Below, piece by piece: positions 26,667-36,822 of a stretch of DNA of 64,000 bases; positions within the stretch are counted from its first letter, which is position 1; every line of letters begins with the position of its first letter. The notes under the pieces were generated by a model that saw only the letters and a list, made by a program, of their open reading frames with translations, did no database searches and had not been told where the DNA came from. The DNA is from an uncultured Bacteroidota bacterium (GTDB taxonomy: Bacteria > Bacteroidota > Bacteroidia > Bacteroidales > P3), in contig CADALO010000009.1 in assembly GCA_902788805.1 (NCBI GenBank), positions 1 through 64,000 on the forward strand, written 5' to 3'. Made by a program: the position numbers and the translations under genes.

Positions 26667-28486
26667 TACCAGAGTTTTACAATCAGCTTGAACTCCTCGT
26701 CGTCCCAGTAGGCCTTGAACTCGGTGTCGACGGCGGCGCGCTCCTTGTAGTTGTACTCTTCGTCGCAAGCCACTTTGAGGTTCTTGAGGGCGTTGACCTT
26801 GTCACCCAGGCGGGCGTAGGCCACAGCACGGAGATAGAATACATCGGCGTTCTGATCGAGGCAGCAGTCGAGGGTGCGGATGCTGTTGCTGGTCTCGCCG
26901 TTCATAAGCTGTGCAAAAGCAAGGTTGAAGCTGCAGGTGCTGCCTTTCAGCTGTTTCTCGGCGTCTTTGTAGTTGCCCTTCTTCAGGTTAAGGATAGGCA
27001 GGTTGGTCTCGGCATCGGTGCTGCCCTGGCGTTCAGCCTCTTCGAAGTAGTATTTGGCCAAAGCGTAGTCTTTCTGTGCCAGACAGAGAAGACCGGTGTT
27101 GTTCAGCACGTCGGGGTTGTGGGGGTTGAGCTGGCGTGCCATATTGAGATAGCGCTCGGCCTCGGCATAGTCGCCAAGATAGAACGACACGGCGCCGGCG
27201 TTGTTCCATCCGGCCCATTCAGCGCTGTAGTTCTCGGTGGCCCACTTGTAGTATTTCAGCTTGGTCTCATAGTTGTAGTTGATGTATGCAGCGTACATCA
27301 GTTCGTCGAAGGTCAGCTTGGCCGGGTTGAGTGTCGCCTGCTTTGCCAGCTCGGGGTCGGTCTTGCGAGCCTCGCTGTAGTAGAGGGCTATCTGTGCGCG
27401 GCGCAGGTTGGGGAAGATGTCGGTGTTGAGCTGAGTGTAAGTCTCTGCCATATTCTTGATCATCTGCTCGCGCTTGATAAGGTTCTGCTGGGTCTCTACG
27501 ATGTTTACGATGGCGTGCTTGTCCTGAATGTCAGACTCTTCGACCATAATGACGAAGTGTACCCAGTCCTCGCCGGCGGCGCGGGTGGAGACAATTATCT
27601 GCTTCTGGAGCTCATATTTGTAGTGGTCAACTTCGTAGGCGGGCACTTGCTTGCGGCTTGCCATAGTGTTGAGCACGTCGTCAAGGACGCGTTTGATCTG
27701 TGTGGTGGCGACCTCGGCACGGTTCTTGCTGACACCCACATTGTTGGTCTCTTCTCCCTCTGGCGATGCCCAGCCAGTGATGGTAATCTGTTTGGGCAGG
27801 CCGTTTTCAAGCATAATGCGGCGCAGTTCTTCAAGCTGAGCCTTGCTGTTGAAGGTGCGGTTCATCTGGAAGTTCCAGTCGAGGGTGGACAGACCGTTGG
27901 GGAAGTAAATGTCGGCGGTCTCTATTACGCCCTGCGTTTTGTTGTAGTTGATGGGAGAAATGGAGATGTTGCCACGAATGTTTACCCACGTTGAGGTTGT
28001 ATTGACTCCGTCGGATATGAGTACCGTCGGGAAGGTAACAGTCTTATGCTGAATCTCGTCAGCGAACTTGGCTTCGTCGTCGGTTGTGGAGGCCATATAA
28101 GCCACAGGTGCGAGGGTTACGCGTCCTGTCTCCATACCGGGCTTGAAATCAAACTCATCGGTGTAAGTGAAGCGACCGCCATTCTCGTAGTTGATGGTGA
28201 TGCCTTCGCCGTTGACGTTCTCGCCTTTAAGTGTCACGGGGTCAAGAGGAATTGAGCCACCTTCCCAGGTGAAGACGGGCTGGATGAACACTGCGGCACC
28301 CTTGTTGAAATACTTCTCAGGGATGGAGCCTACAAATTTGACTACCACTTTGTCGTCACGGGTCTCGACGGGGTTGGGAGTCGCCTGATAGCGAACCTTC
28401 TTGCTGTTGGATTTCATACTCGACAGACCGCTGCAACTCATAAGCAACAGAGACATCAGGAGGACGCTAAAAATCGATTTTTTCAT
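26666..28486 (-). CDS. TPR-containing lipoprotein with OmpA-like segment
   Basis: This is a 606-residue lipoprotein. 'MKKSIFSVLLMSLLLMSC' gives a lipobox with Cys18. An N-terminal beta domain (about 30-190) precedes an OmpA-like region (about 200-330) with 'RTFNSKAQLEELRRIMLENG' and 'ITITGWASPEGEETNN' and a second half 'VSKNRAEVATTQIKRVL'. At least four TPR units follow ('WAGWNNAGAVSFYLGDYAEA', 'PDVLNNTGLLCLAQKDYALA', 'DVFYLRAVAYARLGDKVNAL'). Such Bacteroidetes proteins are outer-membrane-facing scaffolds; the role is unknown. I chose the start at 28486, after which the signal begins; 11 further upstream codons were dropped. A -7 box lies at 28612-28619. It heads the operon with pssA, queA and comF. 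Confidence 0.85.
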   Translation of the reverse strand: MKKSIFSVLLMSLLLMSCSGLSSMKSNSKKVRYQATPNPVETRDDKVVVKFVGSIPEKYFNKGAAVFIQPVFTWEGGSIPLDPVTLKGENVNGEGITINYENGGRFTYTDEFDFKPGMETGRVTLAPVAYMASTTDDEAKFADEIQHKTVTFPTVLISDGVNTTSTWVNIRGNISISPINYNKTQGVIETADIYFPNGLSTLDWNFQMNRTFNSKAQLEELRRIMLENGLPKQITITGWASPEGEETNNVGVSKNRAEVATTQIKRVLDDVLNTMASRKQVPAYEVDHYKYELQKQIIVSTRAAGEDWVHFVIMVEESDIQDKHAIVNIVETQQNLIKREQMIKNMAETYTQLNTDIFPNLRRAQIALYYSEARKTDPELAKQATLNPAKLTFDELMYAAYINYNYETKLKYYKWATENYSAEWAGWNNAGAVSFYLGDYAEAERYLNMARQLNPHNPDVLNNTGLLCLAQKDYALAKYYFEEAERQGSTDAETNLPILNLKKGNYKDAEKQLKGSTCSFNLAFAQLMNGETSNSIRTLDCCLDQNADVFYLRAVAYARLGDKVNALKNLKVACDEEYNYKERAAVDTEFKAYWDDEEFKLIVKLW

Positions 28487-28611
28487 AAAACGATATTCTT
28501 TTTTGATATTTCGAACCAATGTTTGTTTTTGTACTATTACTTAATTCACAATTATATACACCTTGTTTTCAAGCCTCATTCAACTTGAAAAAAGGAGTAT
28601 AATTGAAATTG

Positions 28612-28619
28612 CAAATTTA
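28612..28619 (-). promoter_or_regulatory. putative promoter of the lipoprotein-pssA-queA-comF operon
   Basis: The minus strand reads TAAATTTGC, a good -7 box, predicting a leader of about 120 bases. The -33 position is not conserved. Confidence 0.5.
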
Positions 28620-28663
28620 CATATATTTTTTGATTTATTGTATATTCTGCCATAAAAAATCGT

Positions 28664-31498
28664 CTATTTTATGATTTTTGCCTTGCAGATGCGCTTTACA
28701 GGACAGTAAGCGCAGGTGTTTCTGTCGGGCGTGGCGACGAAGTCAAGCTCAGGGTTGAGCATATCTCCGAAGAGAGTTTGCAGGATATGCTCGAATCGGT
28801 CTATGTCGTTTGGCGACAGTAGGTTGCCGTCGTTCCACGAGGCGGCAATAAAGCCCGATGAAAGGTCTCGCAACGGGAATATGCCCGATTGGAAGTTGGT
28901 TTGGAGTTTCTCCTTGCGACAATACAGCCAGGCGTAGGTCATCACCTGAAACCATTTGTCGGACACCTTGTAAGGGTCGGGCTCAGGCTCTTTGACGACG
29001 AGGTCGGCGGCATTTACGCCACCCGACTTGTAGTCGGCGACACGCAGGATTCCGTCAAAGTAGTCGATGCGGTCGGCAATGCCTTCTATGTGAACGGGAT
29101 AGTCTATTCCTTGTGTGCTCATATCAAGGTCAAAACCGATGGGCTCTTCTACCAATTTGATTTCTATGGTATGGGCAGGTGTGTCGGGCGACGGTGGGTC
29201 AAGCAGGGCGATCTCCTTTTGCAGGAAGCGTGAAATCTGCGTCTTGGCCACCTCGCTGTACAGTCGGTTGCGGCCCTCGTCATCACGGCCTTTGAGAAAC
29301 TCTTTGTGCAACGTTGCATCTACCAGGGCGTCAATATCTTTCAGCGCTTTTTCGAGTGTTTCTTTCTTGACTATGCGCTCCTGCTTATATATGTCTTTAA
29401 GAATCTCGTGTATCAGCGACCCCAGCTCGTTGGCCTCAAGGTCTTCGCTTACCTCTTGCTGCTCGTGAACGCCTAACACGTCGTTGTAGAAGAACTGCAA
29501 GGGACAATTGCGATACCTGTTTATTGCGGTGGGCGACAGGAATATACGCTTCTCTTTGTTGCCGATAGCCATCTCTTTCAACCGTTGCATTGTATTCTCG
29601 TCTTTGTGTACGCTGGCAGTACTCTCGTTTTTCGCTGGTTGTCTGTCGGCTGTCAGCACTTCCTCTTTGACGGTTATATTCGGGTGACGCACGGCCAACT
29701 CGTTCTTTATCTGTAAGATGAAGCGGCTCGGTTCGCCCTTGCCCATACCTTCGGCATCGGAGCTGTAGAGTAGCCACGCCTCGCTGGTGCGTTGCAGCAA
29801 ACGATAGAAATTGTATGCGTAAACGGCATCCTTCTCTTCGAATGTCGGTATACCAAAAGCACGTTTCAAAGTGTATGGAATCAAGGAGTTGCTGCTTCTT
29901 CCGGCAGGCAATGTGCCTTCGTTGACCGACAGCATTATCAGATTGTCGAAGTCAAGGCTGCGGGTCTCGAGCACACCCAGAATCTGCAACCCCTGCAAGG
30001 GCTCGCCGTAGAATGCCACCGATCGGCGCTGAGCTATGCGTTGATAGATGCGCTGCAGTGTGACGAGCTTTTCTATGAAGTGGTATTTGCCTTGCAGCTC
30101 CTCTAAATAGTTAAGTATCTGCAAGAAGCAAGTTGTGGATTCGGTCTCTTTGACGTTGTGTTCCAGTGTGTCGCTGGTTGTAATAAGCTCTGCCGCCCGA
30201 CGCATCAGGGTCAGCATCTCATCGGGTGTCAACTCGCTTTTATCAAAGATAAACATCAACTTGTCGCTATTCTCTATGCCATTGAGCATCAGTTGAATGT
30301 CATCTTTGGTGGCATATATCAGCTTTCGCTTATTGACATACTCGGTTATTTTGTTGTGCAAGTCTCTTGTTCCAAGATATTTACAGATTAAGGCATCTGA
30401 TAGTATGTCGACAACGTCAACGTGATAGAAACGACCCTGTTTTGCGTTGCAGTGCAATGACAACAGTCTGATAGCAAGATTGTTTACGCCCGAAAGTGTG
30501 AAGGGGTAGCCCATTGTCACGTTGGTTGAATGCACTTGCTCGGGCAACGAGTTGAGCATTGGCAGCAGCAACCCCTCGTCGGCAAGGACTATCGCGGTGT
30601 CCTTGACTTTGGTTTCGTCTTTTAAAAGTTCCTTCAGAATCTGTCCGGCAGCTTTTGTCTGCAGCACGTTTTCCGGACTGTTGATGATGTGTAAAGTCTT
30701 GTTTTCCTGTGCGAAATGATTCTTGAACCCGCCTATGCCGTCAAAGCGTGCGGCATTTGTCCGGAGGAAGTCGCCGGCCTCTTGTGTCGCGTCGGAGAAA
30801 TAGTAGTCGTCGCCGTCGCAGATGAGGCTGCCAATGCCGCGTTTGACGCAGCAGTCGATTATCCTCGCCTCGCAGCTCGACAAGGCATTGAATCCTACAA
30901 AATAGATGTGACTATAGTCGATGGTATCTATCATAGAATCAATGTTGTCTGCTACGTTGCGGTAGGCCATTCCGGTATATGCACTGCCGCTTGCCGAAAG
31001 GCGCTGCCGCAGTTCGTTGTAGTAAGTGTAGAGAGAACTGTAGAAGCGAAGGTATTTCTTCTGGAACGGTGTAAGCGGAGCCCCTGTTAGATCCCACTCG
31101 CCCAAGCGTTTCAGCTCGCTGATGTTGTTGAACAGCTTTTCGGCATCGACGCGGTAAAGGTCTATTTCAGAGAAGTCTGTGAGCATCATCTCGCCAAACG
31201 AGATAAACTCCTCGAATGTCTGGTAGCGTCGGTCGGCCTCCTCGAGTGTTCGGTGAATGTCGAAAAGCTCGAAAAGCAGGAATTCGTGCGGTGCAATCTT
31301 TATGTTGCCAAGTTGGGCTATCAGGTCGTCGATGCCGACGATTCGCGGCAGGAAAAACGGCTTGTCGCTCAGCGCAAGCATCTGCTTTTGAAGAAACAAG
31401 CCGGCGCGTCGGTTGTTGAAAACGACAAGGATGCGGTCGAGGTCTTGCCGGTGTTCGTCCCAGATACGGTGGGCCACAGAGTGAAGAAACGGTTCCAT
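28664..31498 (-). CDS. PD-(D/E)XK nuclease family protein, AddB-like
   Basis: This is a 944-residue protein. The N-terminal two-thirds is a helicase-like AddB/RexB-type fold without a visible Walker A. The C-terminal nuclease domain (about 653-944) has 'GSLIHEIL' (His697), 'IEGIADRID' (Asp809) and 'VADYKSGG' (Asp822, Lys824). Four cysteines (665, 929, 932, 938, spaced C-x2-C-x5-C at the end) would hold the iron-sulfur staple typical of AddB. It should be the nuclease partner of an AddA-type helicase-nuclease in double-strand-break repair. The partner is not in this window and no clear candidate lies next to it. It diverges from the polysaccharide operon. Confidence 0.9.
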   Translation of the reverse strand: MEPFLHSVAHRIWDEHRQDLDRILVVFNNRRAGLFLQKQMLALSDKPFFLPRIVGIDDLIAQLGNIKIAPHEFLLFELFDIHRTLEEADRRYQTFEEFISFGEMMLTDFSEIDLYRVDAEKLFNNISELKRLGEWDLTGAPLTPFQKKYLRFYSSLYTYYNELRQRLSASGSAYTGMAYRNVADNIDSMIDTIDYSHIYFVGFNALSSCEARIIDCCVKRGIGSLICDGDDYYFSDATQEAGDFLRTNAARFDGIGGFKNHFAQENKTLHIINSPENVLQTKAAGQILKELLKDETKVKDTAIVLADEGLLLPMLNSLPEQVHSTNVTMGYPFTLSGVNNLAIRLLSLHCNAKQGRFYHVDVVDILSDALICKYLGTRDLHNKITEYVNKRKLIYATKDDIQLMLNGIENSDKLMFIFDKSELTPDEMLTLMRRAAELITTSDTLEHNVKETESTTCFLQILNYLEELQGKYHFIEKLVTLQRIYQRIAQRRSVAFYGEPLQGLQILGVLETRSLDFDNLIMLSVNEGTLPAGRSSNSLIPYTLKRAFGIPTFEEKDAVYAYNFYRLLQRTSEAWLLYSSDAEGMGKGEPSRFILQIKNELAVRHPNITVKEEVLTADRQPAKNESTASVHKDENTMQRLKEMAIGNKEKRIFLSPTAINRYRNCPLQFFYNDVLGVHEQQEVSEDLEANELGSLIHEILKDIYKQERIVKKETLEKALKDIDALVDATLHKEFLKGRDDEGRNRLYSEVAKTQISRFLQKEIALLDPPSPDTPAHTIEIKLVEEPIGFDLDMSTQGIDYPVHIEGIADRIDYFDGILRVADYKSGGVNAADLVVKEPEPDPYKVSDKWFQVMTYAWLYCRKEKLQTNFQSGIFPLRDLSSGFIAASWNDGNLLSPNDIDRFEHILQTLFGDMLNPELDFVATPDRNTCAYCPVKRICKAKIIK

Positions 31499-31620
31499 TG
31501 AGAATTGTTGTTTATAAGGTCGTAACGCAATTTGTCGCTCAAAATTGCATCAGCGGGTCTTAAAACGTCCAACTCCCATTTCCCGATGGACTGACATTTT
31601 GTCAGATTTTTAACAAATAC

Positions 31621-31709
31621 CTATCATAGTTCACCAAGGTGAAATTTAATAAAAGTTTGGTAAGAATTTAGGTAGAATTTGATAGGAAGATGGTATATGG
31701 AAATCAGGG
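31621..31709 (-). repeat. dispersed palindromic element, copy C
   Basis: On the minus strand this reads ACCCTGATTTCCATATACCA then CTTCCTATCAAATTCTACC, as in copies A and D. The far arm (31621-31640, CTATCATAGTTCACCAAGGT) is less well conserved. The element lies between the divergent nuclease gene and the polysaccharide operon. The rest of the gap 31499-32032 holds the operon promoter and its leader; no gene is seen. Confidence 0.8.
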
Positions 31710-31872
31710 TTTTAGAATTTGCCATTTTTGGCCAATTTTTGACCTGTTTTTGATTTTTTGGAACTGACAAAATGTCAGTTTTTGGAGTTTGCGTTTTTGG
31801 GGGTCGAGGGCGTTCGGAAGGAGGGTGATATGCCGAGTGGGGCAAAAAAAGAGTTGATTTTTGAAAATAAAT

Positions 31873-31903
31873 TTTGCGGTATGCGGATTTTTACTTATTT
31901 TTG
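31873..31903 (+). promoter_or_regulatory. promoter of the polysaccharide operon
   Basis: TTTG at 31873-31876 and TATTTTTG at 31896-31903 are exactly 19 bases apart, a perfect Bacteroidetes promoter. It predicts a 5' leader of about 120 bases before the wza-like gene. The sequence AAATAAATTTTGCGGTAT around the -33 box is also found at the tracrRNA promoter. Confidence 0.8.
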
Positions 31904-32032
31904 CAGTTCAATAATGATTCCTGCCTTAAACAGATGTGAGGTGGTATGTGGTTGTATAGTAGTGTTTTGTGCGGCGAGGGATTTATATTTATGTTTAAAA
32001 TAATAAATTAGTATAAAGTAAAAATTGACAAA

Positions 32033-32854
32033 ATGCAGACGAAATTCAGATTTCTATTGCCAATTGCTGGCTTGTTGTTGCTGACGGTTTCGTGCCGGCA
32101 ACAGCGTGACATCGCCTATGTGAAGGATGCCGCAAGAGATTCGGTTATGGCCCTTGAGGGTGAATTCTCGAAGGGTATTCAGGCCAACGACATTCTCTAC
32201 ATCTATGTGGAGAGTCAGACTCCCCAGGCTACAGTGCCTTTTAATCAGGAAACGAATAAGATAGCTGTGTCGAACGGTGCGGTTATGAATCCTGGTTCGA
32301 GTGCTGTGTCGGGCTATTTGGTCAATCAGGACGGCTACATAATCTTTCCGGTATTGGGCAAGATTAAAGTGCTGGGTATGACCCATTCGCAGTTGGCCAA
32401 GATGATAGAGGACCAGCTGAAGGCCGACGGCCACGTGTTTGACCCCGTTGTGACCGTCAAGTTGATGAATTTCAGAGTCTGCGTTCTTGGCGATGTTACT
32501 CGTCCAGGCCAGCTCGTGGTTCAGGGCGAGCGCCTTACGATTTTTGAGGCGTTGAGTATGGTCGGCGACCTTAAGATTACGGGTCAGCGTGAGAATGTGA
32601 CGGTTATCCGCGAGGAGAACGGCAAGCGCATCATCGGAACGCTGAACCTGGCATCGAAGGATGTGTTCCAGTCGCCCTACTACTATCTGCATCAGAATGA
32701 CGTTGTATATGTTGAGCCCAACAAGAAGACCCGCCGTAACGCCGACCGCGACCCGATAGTGATGACTTACATCTCGAGCGGTTTGTCGGTGATTTCGGTG
32801 CTGTCGTCGATGTTCTACTACTGGACGTTGAGCAAGTACTATAACAACAGGTAG
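32033..32854 (+). CDS. Wza-like polysaccharide export lipoprotein
   Basis: This is a 273-residue outer-membrane polysaccharide export protein. The lipoprotein signal 'MQTKFRFLLPIAGLLLLTVSC' places the lipidated Cys at 21. The Poly_export domain contains 'GIQANDILYIYVES', and SLBB-like domains contain 'VNQDGYIIFPVLGKIKVLGMT', 'FRVCVLGDVTRPGQLVVQ' and 'LTIFEALSMVGDLKITG'. A C-terminal hydrophobic helix ('YISSGLSVISVLSSMFYYWT') is typical of the Bacteroidetes members. It forms the outer-membrane exit channel and works with the Wzc-like protein encoded next. It is the first gene of the operon. Confidence 0.95.
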   Translation: MQTKFRFLLPIAGLLLLTVSCRQQRDIAYVKDAARDSVMALEGEFSKGIQANDILYIYVESQTPQATVPFNQETNKIAVSNGAVMNPGSSAVSGYLVNQDGYIIFPVLGKIKVLGMTHSQLAKMIEDQLKADGHVFDPVVTVKLMNFRVCVLGDVTRPGQLVVQGERLTIFEALSMVGDLKITGQRENVTVIREENGKRIIGTLNLASKDVFQSPYYYLHQNDVVYVEPNKKTRRNADRDPIVMTYISSGLSVISVLSSMFYYWTLSKYYNNR

Positions 32855-32907
32855 TCGTTGAATGGTGAAAGGTGAATAGTGATCAGTTAATTGAAAAGTT
32901 TTAGGAA

Positions 32908-35355
32908 ATGGAAAATAACAATCAAATCGTTAACCAACCGAATGTGTCGCAGGAGAATGAGAATTCTCTCAATATACGCGACCTTATCTTTATTGTCATC
33001 AACAACTGGTACTGGTTTGTTATTTCGGTGTTTGTATGCTTGGTGATTGCTGCTTTTGTGTACAAGTCGAAGCCGAAGACCTACAGCGCCAATGCACAGG
33101 TGTTGTTGCGTGACGAGTCTGGCAACAAGGGCTACAAGTCGCAGAATATGGACGCCATCTTCGCCAATATGGGTATGGGAAATACCGGTCTGTCGCTTGA
33201 GAATGAAATGTATATCATCAAGTCGACGCCGCTGCTGATGAAGACGGCTGAGCGTCTGGGATTGAACAGTACGTGCAGCCGCAACGATATTTTCAGAAAG
33301 GTGTCGTACTACAAGGATGCCCCGATGCGCCTTAAGGTGTATAACAAGCAGGTTGACAGCGTGAACCTGACTTTGTCGATGGAGGTGACGCCGGTTGACA
33401 AGAACAATTATACCTATCGCCTCACGTCGCTTAACGGCCAGAGGGTGAAGGGTGAGAAGAAGAAAGCAGCTTTCAGCCAGATTGTCAACATCAACGAGTA
33501 TGCCGGCTTCTCGGTCGAGAAGATGGAGCCCTTCAAGGATGACGACATTGACATTACCTACGATATGGGTCTTATGCCGCTTTATAATGTTGGCAAGAGT
33601 ATGAAGAGTCGTCTCGAAGTGAGCCGTATGGACAAGCAGGCTTCGATGCTGGCTGTCAACTACTCGGATGCAAACGGCCGTCGTGTGCTTGAGGTTATCG
33701 ACACGTTGATAGCTGTTTACAACGAGGATGTTGTGAACGACAAGAACCAAGTCGCTGAGAAAACAGAGAAGTTCATCAACGACCGTATCGCTTTGATATA
33801 TGCTGAGTTGAGTGCCGTTGATGCTCGCGTGGAGAGCTTGCAGAAGAATGCCAATGTGACTGACTTGGCATCGGCCGGCGGCACCGTGATGCAGTCGGGA
33901 ATGCGTTATGCCGACGAGGTGTCGGCACTTGAAGTAGAGCTGGCTGCAGTCAAGATGGTGCAGGAGCACGTCACCAACCACGCCAACGATAACTCGCTGA
34001 TTCCTTCGCTGATTATCTCCGATGCCGGTGTGACTAATCTTATAACGGTTTACAACAGCCAGTTGCTGAGCTATCAGAAACTGGTTCAGGGCGCAGGTCC
34101 CAACCACCCCACGGTGCAGAACACCTTGAAGGAGTTGCAGAAGACCCGCGAGGCCATTGTGGCTTCAATCAACAACCTTATCAATTCGCTCAATGTCAAG
34201 TTGGCAGGTGCTAAACGTCAGGAGCAGATGATGCAGAAACGTATCAGCGATATGCCGACAACGAACAAGGCTGTCACCGAGGTGGGCCGTGAGCAGAAAA
34301 TCAAGGAGGAACTCTATCTGTACTTGCTCAGCAAACGCGAGGAGAACGCTCTGAATATGGCAGTCGCCGTTGCCAATGCCAAGGTGGTTGAGAGTGCAAC
34401 ACCTACTGGCGTCAAGCCGAGCCTGATGATGTTCGGCTTGGTGGCTATTATCCTTGGCCTGGGTATTCCGGCGGCAGTTATGTTCCTCGTCTCGTTCTTC
34501 AATACCAAACTTCGTGGCAAACCGGATGTAGAGAAGGCATTGACTATTCCTGTGCTTGGCGAGATTCCGTCAAAGCCGGAGAACCGTGCTAAGGATGAGG
34601 TGCTTGTAACGGCCAACGGTACCGATACGGTTACGGAGGCATTCCGAATACTGCATTCAAATATACCGTTCTTCCTCAACGACGAGAGCAAGAAGGTGTT
34701 GCAGACGGTATCGACGATGCCTGGCGAAGGTAAGTCGTATGTCTCTATCAACCTGGCCCTTTCATTGGCATATACAGGCAAGAAGACTATTCTTCTCGAC
34801 CTCGACCTGCGTAAGCGCAGCACGTCGAAGACTATCGACCGCCACAACCGAATGGGTATTATCCATTACCTGCTTGGCAAGGAGGAGAACATAGACAATA
34901 TCATCACCAAGAGCGATTCGTCGGAGAATCTCGACTACATTGTTTGCGAGAAGACTCCGCCAAACGCTACCCAGTTGCTGATGAACGGCAAGTTCGAGAA
35001 ATTGGTCGAGGCTCTGCGCGAGCGTTATGACTATGTCATCCTCGACTCGACGCCTGCTCAGATTGTGGCGGATGCTGCTATCGTCAACAGGAGCGCCGAC
35101 TTGACTATCTACGTGATGCGTGTGGGCCGCTTGAACAAGGGCGCCTTCCCGTTCATCCAAGAGCTCTCTGACAAGCAGAAGTTCAAAAATATGGCTATCG
35201 TTCTTACCGACACGCCGCTCATCAAGAAACGCTATGGCGGTTATGGTTACGGCTATGGCTATGGTTACGGCTATGGTTATGGCTACGGTTACGGTTATGG
35301 CTATGGTTACGGCTATGGCTATGGCGACGATAGCGAAAAGAAAGAGAAGGAGTAA
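32908..35355 (+). CDS. Wzc-like tyrosine kinase / polysaccharide co-polymerase
   Basis: This is an 815-residue inner-membrane protein. A Wzz domain has a first transmembrane helix at about 36-55 ('[17 protein letters not shown]') and a second at about 485-510 ('[20 protein letters not shown]'). A periplasmic coiled-coil lies between them. The cytoplasmic BY-kinase has Walker A '[10 protein letters not shown]' (Lys609), Walker A' '[10 protein letters not shown]' and Walker B 'VILDSTP' (Asp713). The tail is extreme: 14 uninterrupted Tyr-Gly pairs before an acidic end, replacing the usual tyrosine cluster that is autophosphorylated. It controls chain length and export with the Wza-like lipoprotein. 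The 53-bp gap before it carries a short GTGAATGGTGAA-type remnant. Confidence 0.95.
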   Translation: MENNNQIVNQPNVSQENENSLNIRDLIFIVINNWYWFVISVFVCLVIAAFVYKSKPKTYSANAQVLLRDESGNKGYKSQNMDAIFANMGMGNTGLSLENEMYIIKSTPLLMKTAERLGLNSTCSRNDIFRKVSYYKDAPMRLKVYNKQVDSVNLTLSMEVTPVDKNNYTYRLTSLNGQRVKGEKKKAAFSQIVNINEYAGFSVEKMEPFKDDDIDITYDMGLMPLYNVGKSMKSRLEVSRMDKQASMLAVNYSDANGRRVLEVIDTLIAVYNEDVVNDKNQVAEKTEKFINDRIALIYAELSAVDARVESLQKNANVTDLASAGGTVMQSGMRYADEVSALEVELAAVKMVQEHVTNHANDNSLIPSLIISDAGVTNLITVYNSQLLSYQKLVQGAGPNHPTVQNTLKELQKTREAIVASINNLINSLNVKLAGAKRQEQMMQKRISDMPTTNKAVTEVGREQKIKEELYLYLLSKREENALNMAVAVANAKVVESATPTGVKPSLMMFGLVAIILGLGIPAAVMFLVSFFNTKLRGKPDVEKALTIPVLGEIPSKPENRAKDEVLVTANGTDTVTEAFRILHSNIPFFLNDESKKVLQTVSTMPGEGKSYVSINLALSLAYTGKKTILLDLDLRKRSTSKTIDRHNRMGIIHYLLGKEENIDNIITKSDSSENLDYIVCEKTPPNATQLLMNGKFEKLVEALRERYDYVILDSTPAQIVADAAIVNRSADLTIYVMRVGRLNKGAFPFIQELSDKQKFKNMAIVLTDTPLIKKRYGGYGYGYGYGYGYGYGYGYGYGYGYGYGYGDDSEKKEKE

Positions 35356-35360
35356 GAGAT

Positions 35361-36239
35361 ATGAAAGGCATAGTGCTGGCAGGCGGGTCTGGTACCCGCC
35401 TGTATCCTATAACTAAAGGTGTCAGCAAGCAGTTGCTGCCCATCTACGACAAGCCGATGGTATACTATCCTATTTCGGCGCTTATGCTTGCCGGAATACG
35501 CGATATACTGATAATATCCACGCCGTTCGACTTGCCGGCATTCAAGCGTTTGCTGGGAGATGGCAGCGACTATGGAGTGCATTTCTCGTATGCCGAGCAG
35601 CCGTCGCCCGACGGACTTGCACAGGCTTTTATCATTGGCGAAGAGTTTATTGGCGACGATGCTGCCTGTCTGGTTCTGGGTGACAACATATTCCAAGGCA
35701 ATGGTTTCTCGCGACTGCTTCGCGAGGCCGTCAAGGATGCCGAGGAGGAGGGCAAGGCAACAGTCTTTGGCTACTGGGTTGCAGATCCGGAGCGTTATGG
35801 TGTGGCCGAGTTCGACAAAAACGGCAACGTGTTGTCGATTGAGGAGAAACCCAAGGAACCAAAATCGAATTATGCTGTTGTCGGATTGTATTTTTACCCC
35901 AACAAAGTTGTCAAGGTGGCTAAAAGCATAAAGCCTTCGGCACGTGGCGAACTGGAGATAACGAGTGTGAACCAAGCGTTTTTGAATGACGGCGAACTTA
36001 AGGTCCAGTTGTTGGGTCGTGGCTTTGCGTGGCTCGACACAGGTACGCACGACTCGCTGTCCGAGGCCTCGACTTTTATTGAGGTCATTGAGAAGCGTCA
36101 AGGGCTTAAGATAGCCTGTCTGGAGAGCATTGCCTATGAGAAGGGCTGGATAAGCGACGACGACTTGCGCCGCATTGCCCAGCCGATGGCTAAAAACCAA
36201 TATGGACAGTATTTGTTGAGATTGATAGATAATAAATAA
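35361..36239 (+). CDS. rfbA: glucose-1-phosphate thymidylyltransferase
   Basis: This is a 292-residue nucleotidyltransferase with the signature '[20 protein letters not shown]' near the N-terminus, '[12 protein letters not shown]', '[11 protein letters not shown]' and '[19 protein letters not shown]'. It makes dTDP-glucose, the first step of dTDP-L-rhamnose synthesis. Its length matches RmlA (about 290). The start lies 5 bp after the Wzc-like stop codon, inside the same operon, and rfbC, rfbD and rfbB follow. Confidence 0.97.
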   Translation: MKGIVLAGGSGTRLYPITKGVSKQLLPIYDKPMVYYPISALMLAGIRDILIISTPFDLPAFKRLLGDGSDYGVHFSYAEQPSPDGLAQAFIIGEEFIGDDAACLVLGDNIFQGNGFSRLLREAVKDAEEEGKATVFGYWVADPERYGVAEFDKNGNVLSIEEKPKEPKSNYAVVGLYFYPNKVVKVAKSIKPSARGELEITSVNQAFLNDGELKVQLLGRGFAWLDTGTHDSLSEASTFIEVIEKRQGLKIACLESIAYEKGWISDDDLRRIAQPMAKNQYGQYLLRLIDNK

Positions 36240-36255
36240 GGATTCTATACTAATA

Positions 36256-36819
36256 ATGGAAGTCATTAAAACTGAGATACCAGGAGTGTTGATTGTGGAG
36301 CCTACCGTTTATGGCGACGAGCGAGGCTATTTCTTTGAGAGCTTCAACGAGAGGGAATTCCGTGAGAAGAGCGGTTTCAAGGTGCATTTTGTGCAGGACA
36401 ATGAGTCAAAGTCGTGCTATGGCGTAGTGCGAGGGCTTCATTTCCAGCGTCCTCCTCACGCCCAGAGCAAGTTGGTTCGCGTGGTGAAAGGCGAGGTGCT
36501 TGACGTGGCAGTCGATATACGTCCCAACTCGGCCACTTTCGGCAAGTATGTCGCGGTGCGTCTGACTGCTGAGAGTCATCGTCAATTCTTCATTCCTAAG
36601 GGATTGGCGCACGGCTTTTCTGTGTTGAGCGACGAGGCTGTGTTTCAGTACAAGTGCGATGCTTTTTATAATCCTGCAAGTGAGGGTGCAGTGGCCTGGG
36701 ACGACCCGGATCTGGCTATCGACTGGCATTTGCCGAAGGAGAGCATTATACTTTCGGAGAAGGACAAGCATCACCCGATGCTGAAAGAACTGGTTGAACG
36801 TAAGAATGGTAACGACTGA
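36256..36819 (+). CDS. rfbC: dTDP-4-dehydrorhamnose 3,5-epimerase
   Basis: This is a 187-residue cupin-fold epimerase. It shows 'PTVYGDERGYFFESFNEREF', 'VRGLHFQRPPHAQSKLVRVV' with the catalytic His, 'KGEVLDVAVDIRPNSATFG' and 'FIPKGLAHGFSVLSD'. It is the third enzyme of dTDP-L-rhamnose synthesis and lies 16 bp after rfbA. Confidence 0.97.
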   Translation: MEVIKTEIPGVLIVEPTVYGDERGYFFESFNEREFREKSGFKVHFVQDNESKSCYGVVRGLHFQRPPHAQSKLVRVVKGEVLDVAVDIRPNSATFGKYVAVRLTAESHRQFFIPKGLAHGFSVLSDEAVFQYKCDAFYNPASEGAVAWDDPDLAIDWHLPKESIILSEKDKHHPMLKELVERKNGND

Positions 36820-36822
36820 GAA

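Noticed and set aside
32887..34107. Open frame of 406 codons on the minus strand
   Set aside because: It lies wholly antisense to the well-supported Wzc-like gene, has no family features and is a by-product of codon bias in the real gene.
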